The position numbers and the translations under genes were made by a program. From Nocardioides conyzicola (GTDB lineage: Bacteria; Actinomycetota; Actinomycetes; Propionibacteriales; Nocardioidaceae): a stretch of DNA of 64,000 bases. Location: assembly GCF_039543825.1 (NCBI RefSeq), contig NZ_BAABKM010000001.1, forward strand, positions 372,001 to 436,000, read 5' to 3'. The notes beneath the pieces were generated by a model that was given only the letters and a program-made list of their open reading frames with translations, had not been told where the DNA came from and did not search any database. Shown here one piece after another: positions 56,937 through 64,000 of this stretch. Each line of letters begins with the position of its first letter. The first letter of the stretch is position 1.

Positions 56937-57743
56937 CTAGAAGCCCTTGGCGGAGAACCACTCCAGCGCGACGTCGGCGACGTCCCTCCAGCCGGAGTCG
57001 ATGGTCAGGGAGTGGCCTCGGCCCTCGAACAGGTGGAACTCGGTGTCCGCGGGGCCCTTCTGGTACATCTCGTAGACCTCCTTGGTGACCTTGAGAGGAA
57101 CGACGTGATCGTCGGTGCCAGAAGTCAGCAACAGGGGTCCGCGATCGGCCAGGTGGGTGTCGACCTTCGCGGGCGAGTGCGAGTGGAAGTTCGCCGTCGC
57201 CACCTGGAAGAGAGGGAGGCCGGCGCCGGGGATGGCCCAGCTCTCGTGGAGGGAGTCCGACTCCTCGTCGGCCAGCGTGTTGCCGAACGCGTACTTGAAC
57301 TCCTTGGTCGTCAGGGAGACCGCGCGATGCCGGTTGGCGGGGTTGCCCAGCACCGGGAAGGCGGACCTGAGCTGAGCGAGAGGCAGGGCCTTCACTCCCT
57401 TGATCCCGGCGGGCTCGAGCGCCACGGCCGCTGCTGCGTAGCCGCCTGCGAGGAGCTCCTGAGCGATCAGTCCGCCGAAGGAGTGGCCGACCAGGAGCGG
57501 CTTGGTCTCAGGGGTGCCGATGAGGTCGGCATAGTGCTCGACGATCTGCTCGATGCCGATGTCGTTCATGGCGTCGGGGTGTGCGCGGGTCTGGGCGACG
57601 GTCTCGGCATCGCCCGGCCATCCCGGTGCGGAGGTCGCGTAGCCATGGCTCTGGAACAGCTCCTGCCACGGCTGCCAGGAGGCCGAGTGGATCCACAGCC
57701 CGTGGATGAAGATGACCGGGTTGGTCTTGGTCGCCTGGGACAT
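56937..57743 (-). CDS. Alpha/beta hydrolase (esterase/lipase-like)
   Basis: 268 residues. VIFIHGLWIHSASWQPW gives the oxyanion region, LLVGHSFGGLIAQELL the nucleophile Ser88, TSGTDDHVVP the acid and FEGRGHSLTID the His. A classical serine hydrolase, unlike the Asp-type protein at 53175. ATG 57743 chosen; longer readings upstream contain the 27-bp element. Likely first gene of an operon continuing into SGNH copy 1 and the sigma factor. Confidence 0.83.
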   Translation of the reverse strand: MSQATKTNPVIFIHGLWIHSASWQPWQELFQSHGYATSAPGWPGDAETVAQTRAHPDAMNDIGIEQIVEHYADLIGTPETKPLLVGHSFGGLIAQELLAGGYAAAAVALEPAGIKGVKALPLAQLRSAFPVLGNPANRHRAVSLTTKEFKYAFGNTLADEESDSLHESWAIPGAGLPLFQVATANFHSHSPAKVDTHLADRGPLLLTSGTDDHVVPLKVTKEVYEMYQKGPADTEFHLFEGRGHSLTIDSGWRDVADVALEWFSAKGF

Positions 57744-57899
57744 CGTCTGACTCGTTTCGTCTTGTAGGAACGCCCGTGAGGGCTGCGGCTCGTGCGAGCT
57801 GTCTGGACCCGGACCAGCGACGCCGTCTCGGCGCCGTGCCCTCGCCCCGCACCTAGGTTGGACACTCCCCGACGGCCAGCGTCGGTCGAGGCGAGAGGT

Positions 57900-57926
57900 G
57901 TGCACATCTCACCCATGCCCGTGCAC
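57900..57926 (-). promoter_or_regulatory. GTGCAC-N15-GTGCAC element, copy 2
   Basis: 27 bp, 157 nt upstream of the alpha/beta hydrolase ATG, in the 233-bp gap after the second SGNH gene. Same orientation toward its gene as copy 1. Confidence 0.55.
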
Positions 57927-57976
57927 TGGATGAGCCGACTGCTGGGGATCTCGGGGGGAGAGGTTGCTCGAGCCCC

Positions 57977-58672
57977 TCAGGCGGGCGGGCGCAGCTGCTC
58001 GTGAAGTGCGACGTAGAAGTCGTTGGCGAGGAGCTCGTGACCGAGGTCATCGGGGTGGAAGTGATCCTCGGCGAGGTTCCTGAAGCCGAGACGTACCGGC
58101 ACCATGCGCACGTCGCCTGCAGCCGCGGCGACGGCCACGTCGTGCTTGACCTCGGCGAGAGGGCCGAACGCATGCTTCAGCACGGCAACCAGCGTTCCGC
58201 GGGGAAGCACGCGGATGAGCTCGCGGTAGTGGTCTGCGAGCGACGCACGGAACGTGCGGCGCACCATGTCGTTGCTGCCGATCACCACCGTGACCAGGGC
58301 CGGCTCCTGGCCGAGCCGCGTCATGGCAGGAATCTGGTGGTGGATCACGTCTGCGGTACGCGCCCCGCTGACAGACAGGTTCAGCACGCGGTGACGAAGG
58401 TGGGTCTCGTGAAGTGCGTGGCTGGCCAGAGCCACCCACCCTCGGTCCACCGAGCTGGCTCCGACGCCCTGCGAGATCGAGTCCCCGAGGACCACCCAGA
58501 GCGGGTCGGTGCTGTCCAGTGCAGCACGATTTCGGTCGTGCCACTCCGCTGCATAGCGACCTATCTCGCTCTCGACTCGATCGACCCCGGGCAGGTGCCG
58601 TCGCAGCAGGGGTAGGAGACGGCCCGGTGGATGTTCGCTCAGGTTGGAGTAGATGAAGTTCTCGTCGGGCAT
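57977..58672 (-). CDS. SGNH/GDSL hydrolase (copy 2)
   Basis: 231 residues. VVLGDSISQGVG with Ser65, VIGSNDMVRR (block III) and EDHFHPDDLGHELLAND (Asp-His). Only modestly similar to copy 1, so not a recent tandem duplicate. It has an N-terminal region of about 55 residues before block I. ATG 58672, 11 nt after the metallo-hydrolase stop, in one operon with it. Confidence 0.87.
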   Translation of the reverse strand: MPDENFIYSNLSEHPPGRLLPLLRRHLPGVDRVESEIGRYAAEWHDRNRAALDSTDPLWVVLGDSISQGVGASSVDRGWVALASHALHETHLRHRVLNLSVSGARTADVIHHQIPAMTRLGQEPALVTVVIGSNDMVRRTFRASLADHYRELIRVLPRGTLVAVLKHAFGPLAEVKHDVAVAAAAGDVRMVPVRLGFRNLAEDHFHPDDLGHELLANDFYVALHEQLRPPA

Positions 58673-58683
58673 GGCGCGGGCTT

Positions 58684-59739
58684 TCAGGCCGCAGTCATCC
58701 GGTACGACGTCCCGCTGCTGCCGGCGACGAAGGCATCCGGCAAGGCGGTGGCAATGGCCTGCTGGGCGCGCCAGCCCGTGCAGTGTCCCGGGACGACAAG
58801 CTGAGGTTGCAGCTCCGTGAGCGCGGCGACTGTCGGGCCGATGATCGGCTCGAAGGAGGGGCCGCTGAGGTGGAGACCGCCCATGAGCGCGTGCAGTCTT
58901 GCCACACCGGTAAGTCGATGTGCGTGCCGGACGATGTTGACCGCGCCAGCGTGTCCGCAACCGGTGAGAACGACGAGTCCGTGGCCGCGCAGATGGACGA
59001 CGAGCGCTTGGTCGTCGATGACGCGTGGATCGTGTCTCCACTCGCTGCCGTCCCAGGCCTGGTGTGCGGCTGGCATCCCGTGCTCGAACTCGGTGGTCCG
59101 GTCGACCTCGCCGGTGATCAGGACCGAGCCATCGAGGAGGAGCGACGGGTGGCGCCGCTCCACGAGCCTGAATCCCTCGGCCTCCAGGGCCTTCTTGCTG
59201 AGGGTGGGGAGCAGGTCGGGCTCGGCGCCTGGGATGGCGATCCGCCGGCGGGTCCAGGCGCCGGGATGTACGACCATCGGCAAGGCTCGTCGGCCGCGCC
59301 TGGCAGACAGTCCGACCAGCCCACCGGCGTGGTCGAAGTGCCCGTGGCTCAGGACGATCGCGGTTGCGTCGGACAGGTCGATGCCGAGTCGTTCGGAGTT
59401 GGTGGTCATGGCATCGGGCGACAGGCCGGCGTCGAAGACGATGGTGTGGGTCGTGGCGCCTCGCCGAACGGTGACGAGCGCGGAGAACCCGTGTTCGGCC
59501 ATCAGTCCAACGGTCGTGCGCCCGGTCTCGAACTGAGGTGCGATGGCGCTGCCTGCCTTGAAGGGCGCGCGTTGCACGCGGTCCGTTCCTGTGAGCAAGG
59601 CGTCGTAGACGTTGTCGACCAGCGTCGTCACCGTGATCTCGTCGACTGGCTCCACGTGGATGGGGTCGACGGCAGGACCGGGCGCCGGGCTGGGGGCGCT
59701 CCAGGCGGCCTCGTCGCGCCCAGCCGGGGAATCACACAT
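58684..59739 (-). CDS. Metallo-beta-lactamase-fold hydrolase
   Basis: 351 residues. Metal motif LSHGHFDHAGGLVGL, later ligands in DDQALVVHLRGHGLVVLTGCGHAGAVN and VVPGHCTGW. The GCGHAG segment is typical of the branch that includes the beta-ribofuranosylaminobenzene 5'-phosphate synthase-like proteins. Cytosolic. ATG 59739 lies 12 nt after the carbonic anhydrase stop. Substrate unknown. Confidence 0.83.
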   Translation of the reverse strand: MCDSPAGRDEAAWSAPSPAPGPAVDPIHVEPVDEITVTTLVDNVYDALLTGTDRVQRAPFKAGSAIAPQFETGRTTVGLMAEHGFSALVTVRRGATTHTIVFDAGLSPDAMTTNSERLGIDLSDATAIVLSHGHFDHAGGLVGLSARRGRRALPMVVHPGAWTRRRIAIPGAEPDLLPTLSKKALEAEGFRLVERRHPSLLLDGSVLITGEVDRTTEFEHGMPAAHQAWDGSEWRHDPRVIDDQALVVHLRGHGLVVLTGCGHAGAVNIVRHAHRLTGVARLHALMGGLHLSGPSFEPIIGPTVAALTELQPQLVVPGHCTGWRAQQAIATALPDAFVAGSSGTSYRMTAA

Positions 59740-59751
59740 GAGTCCGCCGCA

Positions 59752-60288
59752 TCATTCGTGACGGAGCGGCGTGGGTTCGACGATGGTCTGGACTCGTCCG
59801 GTACCGACGTCGTAGACGAGCCCGGAGACCGCGAACGAGCTCGGGAGCGGGGCCGCGTGGAGCGCGGCTGTGTCGACGTGGACCGACGAGTAGGGGTCGC
59901 TGACCGCCTTGCTGTCCAGTTCGTCGGTGGTGATCTCGAAGTACTCGGCGAGCAGGTCGGGGAATGCCGCGAGATCGGTCATGCCGCAGTCGGTGTGGTG
60001 CAGCACGACGAGGTTCCACCCGACGCCGGGTGCTCCGCCATGGTTGGCTTGGCCCACCTTGCCGAGCATGGCGATGGTCTTGAGTGTGGCCGGCGTGACC
60101 CGGCCGCCGACATTTCGGATGACCGCGGCCTCGCCGGGCTCGAGGGCGAGGAGCTCGGTGGGGTCGACGCGAGGGTCGACGCAGCCGATGATCATCAGCT
60201 TCCCTGCTGGGTTGATCTTGAGATCGGCGTTGAATCGAGTGGCGGCGTAGTTCTCGTTGCGTGCGCTGAGTGTGGCGATCGACGTCAT
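59752..60288 (-). CDS. Beta-class carbonic anhydrase
   Basis: 178 residues. Zinc ligands C36, H98 and C101 (IIGCVDPRVDP and LHHTDCGM) with the D38/R40 dyad, the full beta-class set. Interconverts CO2 and bicarbonate. ATG 60288 has CAGGAGCTCCC upstream. It follows the TDT-family transporter by 86 nt on the same strand, a pairing that could link anion movement to bicarbonate or pH (inference). Confidence 0.9.
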   Translation of the reverse strand: MTSIATLSARNENYAATRFNADLKINPAGKLMIIGCVDPRVDPTELLALEPGEAAVIRNVGGRVTPATLKTIAMLGKVGQANHGGAPGVGWNLVVLHHTDCGMTDLAAFPDLLAEYFEITTDELDSKAVSDPYSSVHVDTAALHAAPLPSSFAVSGLVYDVGTGRVQTIVEPTPLRHE

Positions 60289-60374
60289 GGGAGCTCCTGG
60301 TGATCGGGCGATTGCGGGTCGATGGTGGTGGCTGGTCGCGGTTCTCGTGTCGGGGTGGTCAGGAGGTGACCGCC

Positions 60375-61385
60375 TCAGAGGGGGCGGTGGCGGCTGTGCT
60401 GGAGACGGTCGACGACGGTGGCAACGGCGATGGCCAGGATGAAGCTCGTCGCGAGACCGGTCAGGGTCCACGACCAGAGCTGGGTGTGGGATGCCTCGGC
60501 GACGTGCAGTCCCCGGATCGTCAGGTTGGTCGCCGCGGCGACGGGGAAGGTGAACGCCCAGAAGCTGGGCATGAATCCGAGCAGCCGGTACTCGGTGAAG
60601 AACAGGACCTGGACGACGACCATCAGCACGAGGATCCCGAAGATCCCGTATCCGAGGGTGCCCGGCTGGCCTGCGGAGATGGCGAGCCATGCGAGTCCGG
60701 CGGTCGCGGGAGCAGACACCAGGATGGCGAGGGTGGGCTTCAGTGGGTCCGGCAGGGGTGGGCCGGTGAAAAGTCGCCCGAAGAGCAGCCCGCTCAAGAC
60801 GAGCCACAGAAAGACTCCGACCCCGAAGGCGCTCGCGGCAGCGTCGACCCATCCGCTGGCGCACAGTCCGATGGCGGCGATGAACGGGCCGGCGACGGTC
60901 GGCAGGAAGTAGCCCGGGTGGAACGCGAGCAGGACGAAGTTCCCACGCAGCCAATGGGTCAGGAGCTGCGCGACCAGAAACGCAGTGGCGGCCACGAAGA
61001 TCAGGACGCCGGCTCGGCACATGTTGCGGGCGGTCGTCTCGTAGTGGGTGCAGAGCAGGATGCCGATGACGGGGATGTAGCCGGCGAAGGGCCCGAAGAG
61101 AGCGTTCTGCCGATCGGCGGTGAAACTGCGGCCACGCACTGCGATGAACAAGTAGCGGGCTGTCAGCACCGCCCAGAGTGCGGCGCTCAACGCGAACAGG
61201 AGTCGGGCTGGCCACGGGGATGCTGACTCGGCGTCGGTCATCGTCTGCCACACGCCTGCCAACCCGACGATCCCCAGCGGGAGGGCCATCAGGTTGAGCA
61301 CCGTGGAGCCCGCGCTTGACGCGAGGGCCGCACTCACCTGGGCAGCGGTGTGAACGGTGGTCGTCTCTTCGAGTGAGTCCGTCAT
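60375..61385 (-). CDS. TDT/SLAC1-family membrane transporter (TehA/Mae1-like)
   Basis: 336 residues, ten helices expected. ALPLGIVGLAGVWQTM, FVLLAFHPGYFLPTVAGPFIAAIGL and YRLLGFMPSFWAFTFPVAAATNL are TDT-family segments; the family covers tellurite-resistance TehA, malate permease and plant SLAC1 anion channels. ATG 61385 overlaps the stop of a 44-codon upstream ORF (ATGA) and has only a weak ribosome site of its own, so translation is probably coupled. Confidence 0.82.
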   Translation of the reverse strand: MTDSLEETTTVHTAAQVSAALASSAGSTVLNLMALPLGIVGLAGVWQTMTDAESASPWPARLLFALSAALWAVLTARYLFIAVRGRSFTADRQNALFGPFAGYIPVIGILLCTHYETTARNMCRAGVLIFVAATAFLVAQLLTHWLRGNFVLLAFHPGYFLPTVAGPFIAAIGLCASGWVDAAASAFGVGVFLWLVLSGLLFGRLFTGPPLPDPLKPTLAILVSAPATAGLAWLAISAGQPGTLGYGIFGILVLMVVVQVLFFTEYRLLGFMPSFWAFTFPVAAATNLTIRGLHVAEASHTQLWSWTLTGLATSFILAIAVATVVDRLQHSRHRPL

Positions 61386-61516
61386 GCCGGTCCCGATCGG
61401 TATCGGGTGGGCGGTGTGCCGGCTGGAAGATCTCCGGCACACCGCCTGAGGGGGTCGACGCGGACCACGTGCCAACCTGGGTAGCCGATCTTCGGCAGCC
61501 TCCTGACGATGTGCAT
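61382..61516 (-). CDS. Small upstream ORF (44 residues) coupled to the TDT transporter
   Basis: Begins MHIVRRLPKIGYPGWHVV, with AGGAGGG 6 nt before the ATG, the best ribosome site in this neighbourhood. Its stop overlaps the transporter start as ATGA. No similarity recognised. A 13-bp perfect hairpin lies inside the ORF at 61410-61446. The design resembles a translated regulatory leader, but it could be a simple small protein. Confidence 0.5.
   Translation of the reverse strand: MHIVRRLPKIGYPGWHVVRVDPLRRCAGDLPAGTPPTRYRSGPA
61410..61446 (-). promoter_or_regulatory. 13-bp perfect stem-loop within the TDT leader ORF
   Basis: Arms 61410-61422 and 61434-61446, loop of 11 nt, ending 25 nt before the TDT ATG. 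A translating ribosome must melt it to reach the ATGA junction; without translation it could hide or halt the message. Confidence 0.55.
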
Positions 61517-61655
61517 CGCTTGCCCTCCTCTGACTGCCGCGACCGCACGGCCGCTCACCCCGGACGCTGGCACGGCGCGAGTGGAAGGTGTCGTGGTTGC
61601 CGCTCGTCCTGCACTCGCTGCAGACAGGTCCGCACTCCTCAACCAGACCTGCTGT

Positions 61656-62072
61656 CTAGGACGCCGGGGCGCCGGTCACGTTGACCTGCCACGCCGTCCC
61701 GAACTTGTCGGTGCACTGGCCGTGCATGGAGCCCCAAGCCGACGTGGCGAACGGCACGGAGACCGTGCCCCCCGACGCCAGCTGGGTCCAGTAGGCAGTC
61801 AGGTCTGCCGCGTCGCCACCCAGCGCCACCGAGAACGCGCCTGCGCCCTGGTGATCCTGCGGCGTCGGCGAGTCGGAGGCCATGAGCACGACCCCCGTGG
61901 CTCCCCGCAGCATGGAGTGGGCGACCAGCTTCTCCTGACTCGGGTCTGCGGCTCGGCCGATGTCTGCGAAGGAAGTGATGTCGAGTTCGCCGCCGAAGAT
62001 CGACTGGTAGAACTCCATCGCCTCCCGGGCGTTGCCGGGGAAGTTCAAGTACGGGGTGACGCGTGCGGGCAT
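61656..62072 (-). CDS. VOC-fold protein, PhnB/3-demethylubiquinone methyltransferase-like
   Basis: 138 residues. PYLNFPGNAREAMEFYQSIFGGEL at the start and FGTAWQVNV at the end are the PhnB-type glyoxalase-superfamily signatures. Cytosolic, function of the family generally unassigned. ATG 62072 follows the next gene's stop by 27 nt, so it could be last in an operon with the small membrane protein and the DUF3533-type gene. Confidence 0.85.
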   Translation of the reverse strand: MPARVTPYLNFPGNAREAMEFYQSIFGGELDITSFADIGRAADPSQEKLVAHSMLRGATGVVLMASDSPTPQDHQGAGAFSVALGGDAADLTAYWTQLASGGTVSVPFATSAWGSMHGQCTDKFGTAWQVNVTGAPAS

Positions 62073-62099
62073 GGCACATCCTTCTCTCAGTGTGTTTTC

Positions 62100-62435
62100 T
62101 CAACCGTTGTCGGATCGTGGGGTGGAGGCGACCACGAACGCTCTGATACGCAGCGTTCGCTCGGTCGACGCCCACCGCACGCCGACGACGATGGCTGCAG
62201 CCAGGGCGGCCGCTACGAGGGGGCGTTCCACCCCACCGAGACTGTTGCTCTGGCCGAGCAGATGCAGCGCAGGACCTAGTCCGCCCACGCCCGCCGCCGT
62301 CGCCAGCTGAGCTGCCGACGCTCTCCGGTTGGCACGACTCTGGCGTGGCTCCGGATCTTGGCCAGCTCCGTAGACCCATCGTGGCCACCGTTCAGGGGGC
62401 AACGGTGGCATCCCGTTGTCCTCGGTCCGCTCCAT
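62100..62435 (-). CDS. Small membrane protein, unknown function
   Basis: 111 residues: a polar Pro/Arg-rich N-terminus, then two hydrophobic segments (about 42-62 and 72-88) and a basic tail. No family recognised. It starts 20 nt after the DUF3533-type gene stop and is probably cotranscribed with it. Confidence 0.5.
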   Translation of the reverse strand: MERTEDNGMPPLPPERWPRWVYGAGQDPEPRQSRANRRASAAQLATAAGVGGLGPALHLLGQSNSLGGVERPLVAAALAAAIVVGVRWASTERTLRIRAFVVASTPRSDNG

Positions 62436-62455
62436 GAGCTCAGCCGCGCACCCGG

Positions 62456-63484
62456 TCAGTGGGTCGCCGCCACTGGGTGAGCGAACGTGGCACTGTCGCG
62501 AGCGCGGCGGTCATTCAAGCCTTGACGAAGCAGCACCAGGGCAAAGCCCACCAGGAACCAGGCAACGAGGACGGCGATCGAGCTCCAAGCGCCCGAGCCA
62601 TCGAAGTAGCCGAAGTCGTTGACCGCTCGCACGGCAGCACCGGGCGGCAGCTTCGCCGAGACGGCCTGGGCCCACCCCGGCAGGAGGTCGTAGCCGATCG
62701 TTGCGCCACTGGTCGCATTACCGACGGTGGTCAGGATGAGGACGGCCAGACCGATACCCGCTGGCCCCAGCCACGCGCCGAGCGCCTTGGTCGCGAAGGC
62801 GCTTGCCGCCGACAGCAGGATCAGCGAGAGCGCCAAGAGTGGGAACGAGGGCGTCAGCGAGCCGTAGATCGGCCCGGCGATCGTTGCGGCGATGAGGCCG
62901 ATCGCGACGGCGAAGCCGGCCATGGCGTACAACCGGTGCCGCAGACGAACCGTCGCAGTTGCTCCCGTGAGGCCCTGAGCCAGGACAAAGGACGACAACG
63001 TGACACCGAAGACCACATAGAACGCCGAAAGCCCTCTGGAGTCGTAGGCGACCAGCGGAACGATGTCCGCTTCCTCGACCGTGAAGCCGCCCTCAGCCGC
63101 AAGACCGCCGACGAGCTGTCGCGCCGCACCGCTCTCGCTGAATCCGCTCGCACCCGCGTACTCGAGACGAAGCGCGGTGGGCGAGGTCGCGCCTACCACC
63201 GCGATCGCATCGCCGTCCCGCACGAGTGCGGCACCGTCCGTCAGGCTCGACACCTTCGTGATCTCGACCTTGTCACCCAGGCCGGTGCGCGCAGCGGTCG
63301 TGAGCTCGTCGCCGACTACAGCGATCGGCAGGTGGTGAGGCTCGGGCGAGCGTTGCAGGCCGACGTACACCCCGATGAACGCTGCGCCGATGATCAACCC
63401 GGTGATGACCAGCGGGATCCAGGTTCGGTGCTGGGTCACCACTGGCACCGGAGTGCCGGAGCTGGGGGCGGATGATGATGACAT
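62456..63484 (-). CDS. DUF3533/YhgE-Pip-like membrane protein (ABC-2 permease fold)
   Basis: 342 residues: helix at 24-44, an outer domain of about 125 residues, then five helices. IPLVITGLIIGAAFIGVYVG, ELTTAARTGLGDKVEIT and LPPGAAVRAVNDFGYFDG are typical of DUF3533-type proteins, which resemble ABC-2 permeases but lack an ATPase partner. GAGGAAG precedes ATG 63484. Divergent from an HxlR regulator whose operators sit beside the shared gap. Confidence 0.75.
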   Translation of the reverse strand: MSSSSAPSSGTPVPVVTQHRTWIPLVITGLIIGAAFIGVYVGLQRSPEPHHLPIAVVGDELTTAARTGLGDKVEITKVSSLTDGAALVRDGDAIAVVGATSPTALRLEYAGASGFSESGAARQLVGGLAAEGGFTVEEADIVPLVAYDSRGLSAFYVVFGVTLSSFVLAQGLTGATATVRLRHRLYAMAGFAVAIGLIAATIAGPIYGSLTPSFPLLALSLILLSAASAFATKALGAWLGPAGIGLAVLILTTVGNATSGATIGYDLLPGWAQAVSAKLPPGAAVRAVNDFGYFDGSGAWSSIAVLVAWFLVGFALVLLRQGLNDRRARDSATFAHPVAATH

Positions 63485-63506
63485 GACGACTTCCTCGGCT
63501 AGCCTG

Positions 63507-63521
63507 GTTTGAATGTCAAAC
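63507..63521. promoter_or_regulatory. HxlR operator 1, over the regulator's start codon
   Basis: GTTTGA-ATG-TCAAAC, a perfect 6-bp inverted repeat whose centre is the ATG of the regulator itself. 23 nt from the divergent DUF3533-type start, so one bound dimer could affect both genes. Confidence 0.6.
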
Positions 63522-63983
63522 GAACCGAAGCGTACAACAGATGGTTTGAAATCCAAACCAACCCGTGATTCGCTCGCGGTCGCGTTGGATGCGATCAACG
63601 ACCGGTGGTCGTTGCACATCGTCCGAGCGGTCGCCTTCGGCGCCTCGCGCTACACCGACATCCTTCGAGTGGTCGGTGCTCCCCGAGACGTCTTGTCCTC
63701 CCGGCTGCGCAAGCTCACGGAGTCCGGGATCCTCCAGCCCCACTCCCCCGAGAAGGGCCGGCTAGCTGGGTATGAGCTCACCGAGAAGGGCCGAGACCTG
63801 GGGCAGGTCATCCTGGTCCTCAAGCGCTGGGGCGACACCTATCGCGAGGACACCGTGCACAAGGTCGACTTCATCCACGACGTCTGCGGCGAGGTGTTCG
63901 TCGCCCAGGTGACCTGCCAGGCGTGCGGTAGGCCGATCAAGTCCGGAGAGTTCTCGGTCGACCAGACCTCTCTGGGTTGCTGA
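63513..63983 (+). CDS. HxlR-family transcriptional regulator
   Basis: 156 residues. HxlR winged helix: LDAINDRWSLHIVRAVAFGASRYTDILRVVGAPRDVLSSRLRKLTESGIL. The C-terminal 50 residues contain CGEVFVAQVTCQACGRPI and a final Cys, a possible redox- or metal-sensing Cys set unusual for the family. Probably represses itself and the divergent membrane protein via two GTTTGA/TCAAAC sites. Confidence 0.87.
   Translation: MSNEPKRTTDGLKSKPTRDSLAVALDAINDRWSLHIVRAVAFGASRYTDILRVVGAPRDVLSSRLRKLTESGILQPHSPEKGRLAGYELTEKGRDLGQVILVLKRWGDTYREDTVHKVDFIHDVCGEVFVAQVTCQACGRPIKSGEFSVDQTSLGC
63543..63559. promoter_or_regulatory. HxlR operator 2, inside the regulator's coding region
   Basis: GGTTTG-N5-CAAACC, the same inverted motif centred 37 bp downstream of operator 1, at about codons 11-16. 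Confidence 0.55.
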
Positions 63984-64000
63984 CCAGGCGTGCGGACGCA

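Noticed and set aside
59752..61548. 598-codon reading of the carbonic anhydrase frame
   Set aside because: Only the 178 residues from ATG 60288 match beta-carbonic anhydrase; upstream codons are antisense or out of frame relative to the transporter.
1..64000. tRNA, rRNA, CRISPR arrays, insertion sequences, phage genes
   Set aside because: Nothing resembling cloverleaf genes, spaced repeats, transposases or integrases was found on either strand.

Overview
This is chromosomal DNA from a very GC-rich actinobacterium. A Nocardioides-like member of the Propionibacteriales is my best guess, from the codon use, the frequent GTG starts, the leaderless promoters and the gene families; no rRNA or tRNA is present to confirm it. 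I see no CRISPR array, insertion sequence or phage.

Region 1 (1-19.6 kb) is a cell-envelope block: undecaprenyl-diphosphate phosphatase (cut by the left edge), a DedA-family protein, a secreted lipoprotein phosphoesterase, three large membrane proteins (two GT-C-like, one DUF347), a GtrA flippase, polyprenyl-phosphate mannosyl synthase, a GT4 glycosyltransferase with a flippase-like partner, a PAP2 phosphatase with a PIG-L deacetylase, and an ABC-2 exporter. In its middle two complete OmpR-type two-component systems face each other. Thirteen promoters here share one layout: two TCAG/GCAG half-sites 11 bp apart, 9 bp, a NANNNT -10 hexamer, then (in nine or ten cases) a start codon 6-7 nt later with no leader. 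This is a candidate regulon for lipid-carrier recycling and surface glycosylation, run by one or both two-component systems. One of the two kinases carries an apparent frameshift.

Region 2 (19.6-28.9 kb) is catabolic: an alpha-hydroxy-acid oxidase, a TetR regulator divergent from a P450-aldehyde dehydrogenase pair, a second TetR regulator, and an acyl-CoA dehydrogenase pair with an acyl-CoA ligase.

Region 3 (28.9-40.9 kb) is a ten-gene operon for taking up and oxidising a small, probably sulfur-containing, organic compound: three flavin-dependent monooxygenases, a flavin reductase, a hydrolase and a full peptide-type ABC importer. A 37-residue Cys-rich leader peptide of the actinobacterial cysteine-attenuator type precedes it, and a divergent LysR regulator with a cupin gene flanks it.

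Region 4 (40.9-51.2 kb) is a carotenoid cluster: a MerR-DICT regulator divergent from a tightly overlapping nine-gene operon crtE-crtB-crtI-crtYc-crtYd-P450-glycosyltransferase-acyltransferase-PAP2, followed by idi and a UbiA prenyltransferase. The predicted product is a cyclised, probably hydroxylated carotenoid carrying an acylated sugar.

Region 5 (51.2-64 kb) holds stress genes (LuxR-type regulator, HspR-like regulator, Hsp20) and then an accessory block that looks less GC-extreme: alpha/beta hydrolases, two SGNH hydrolases, a DUF4185-like protein, a SigB/SigF-type sigma factor, a metallo-beta-lactamase-fold protein, beta-carbonic anhydrase and a TDT transporter preceded by a small coupled ORF containing a perfect hairpin. 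A 27-bp element is repeated within it upstream of two genes. The window ends with a VOC protein, a small membrane protein, a DUF3533-type membrane protein and its divergent HxlR regulator.
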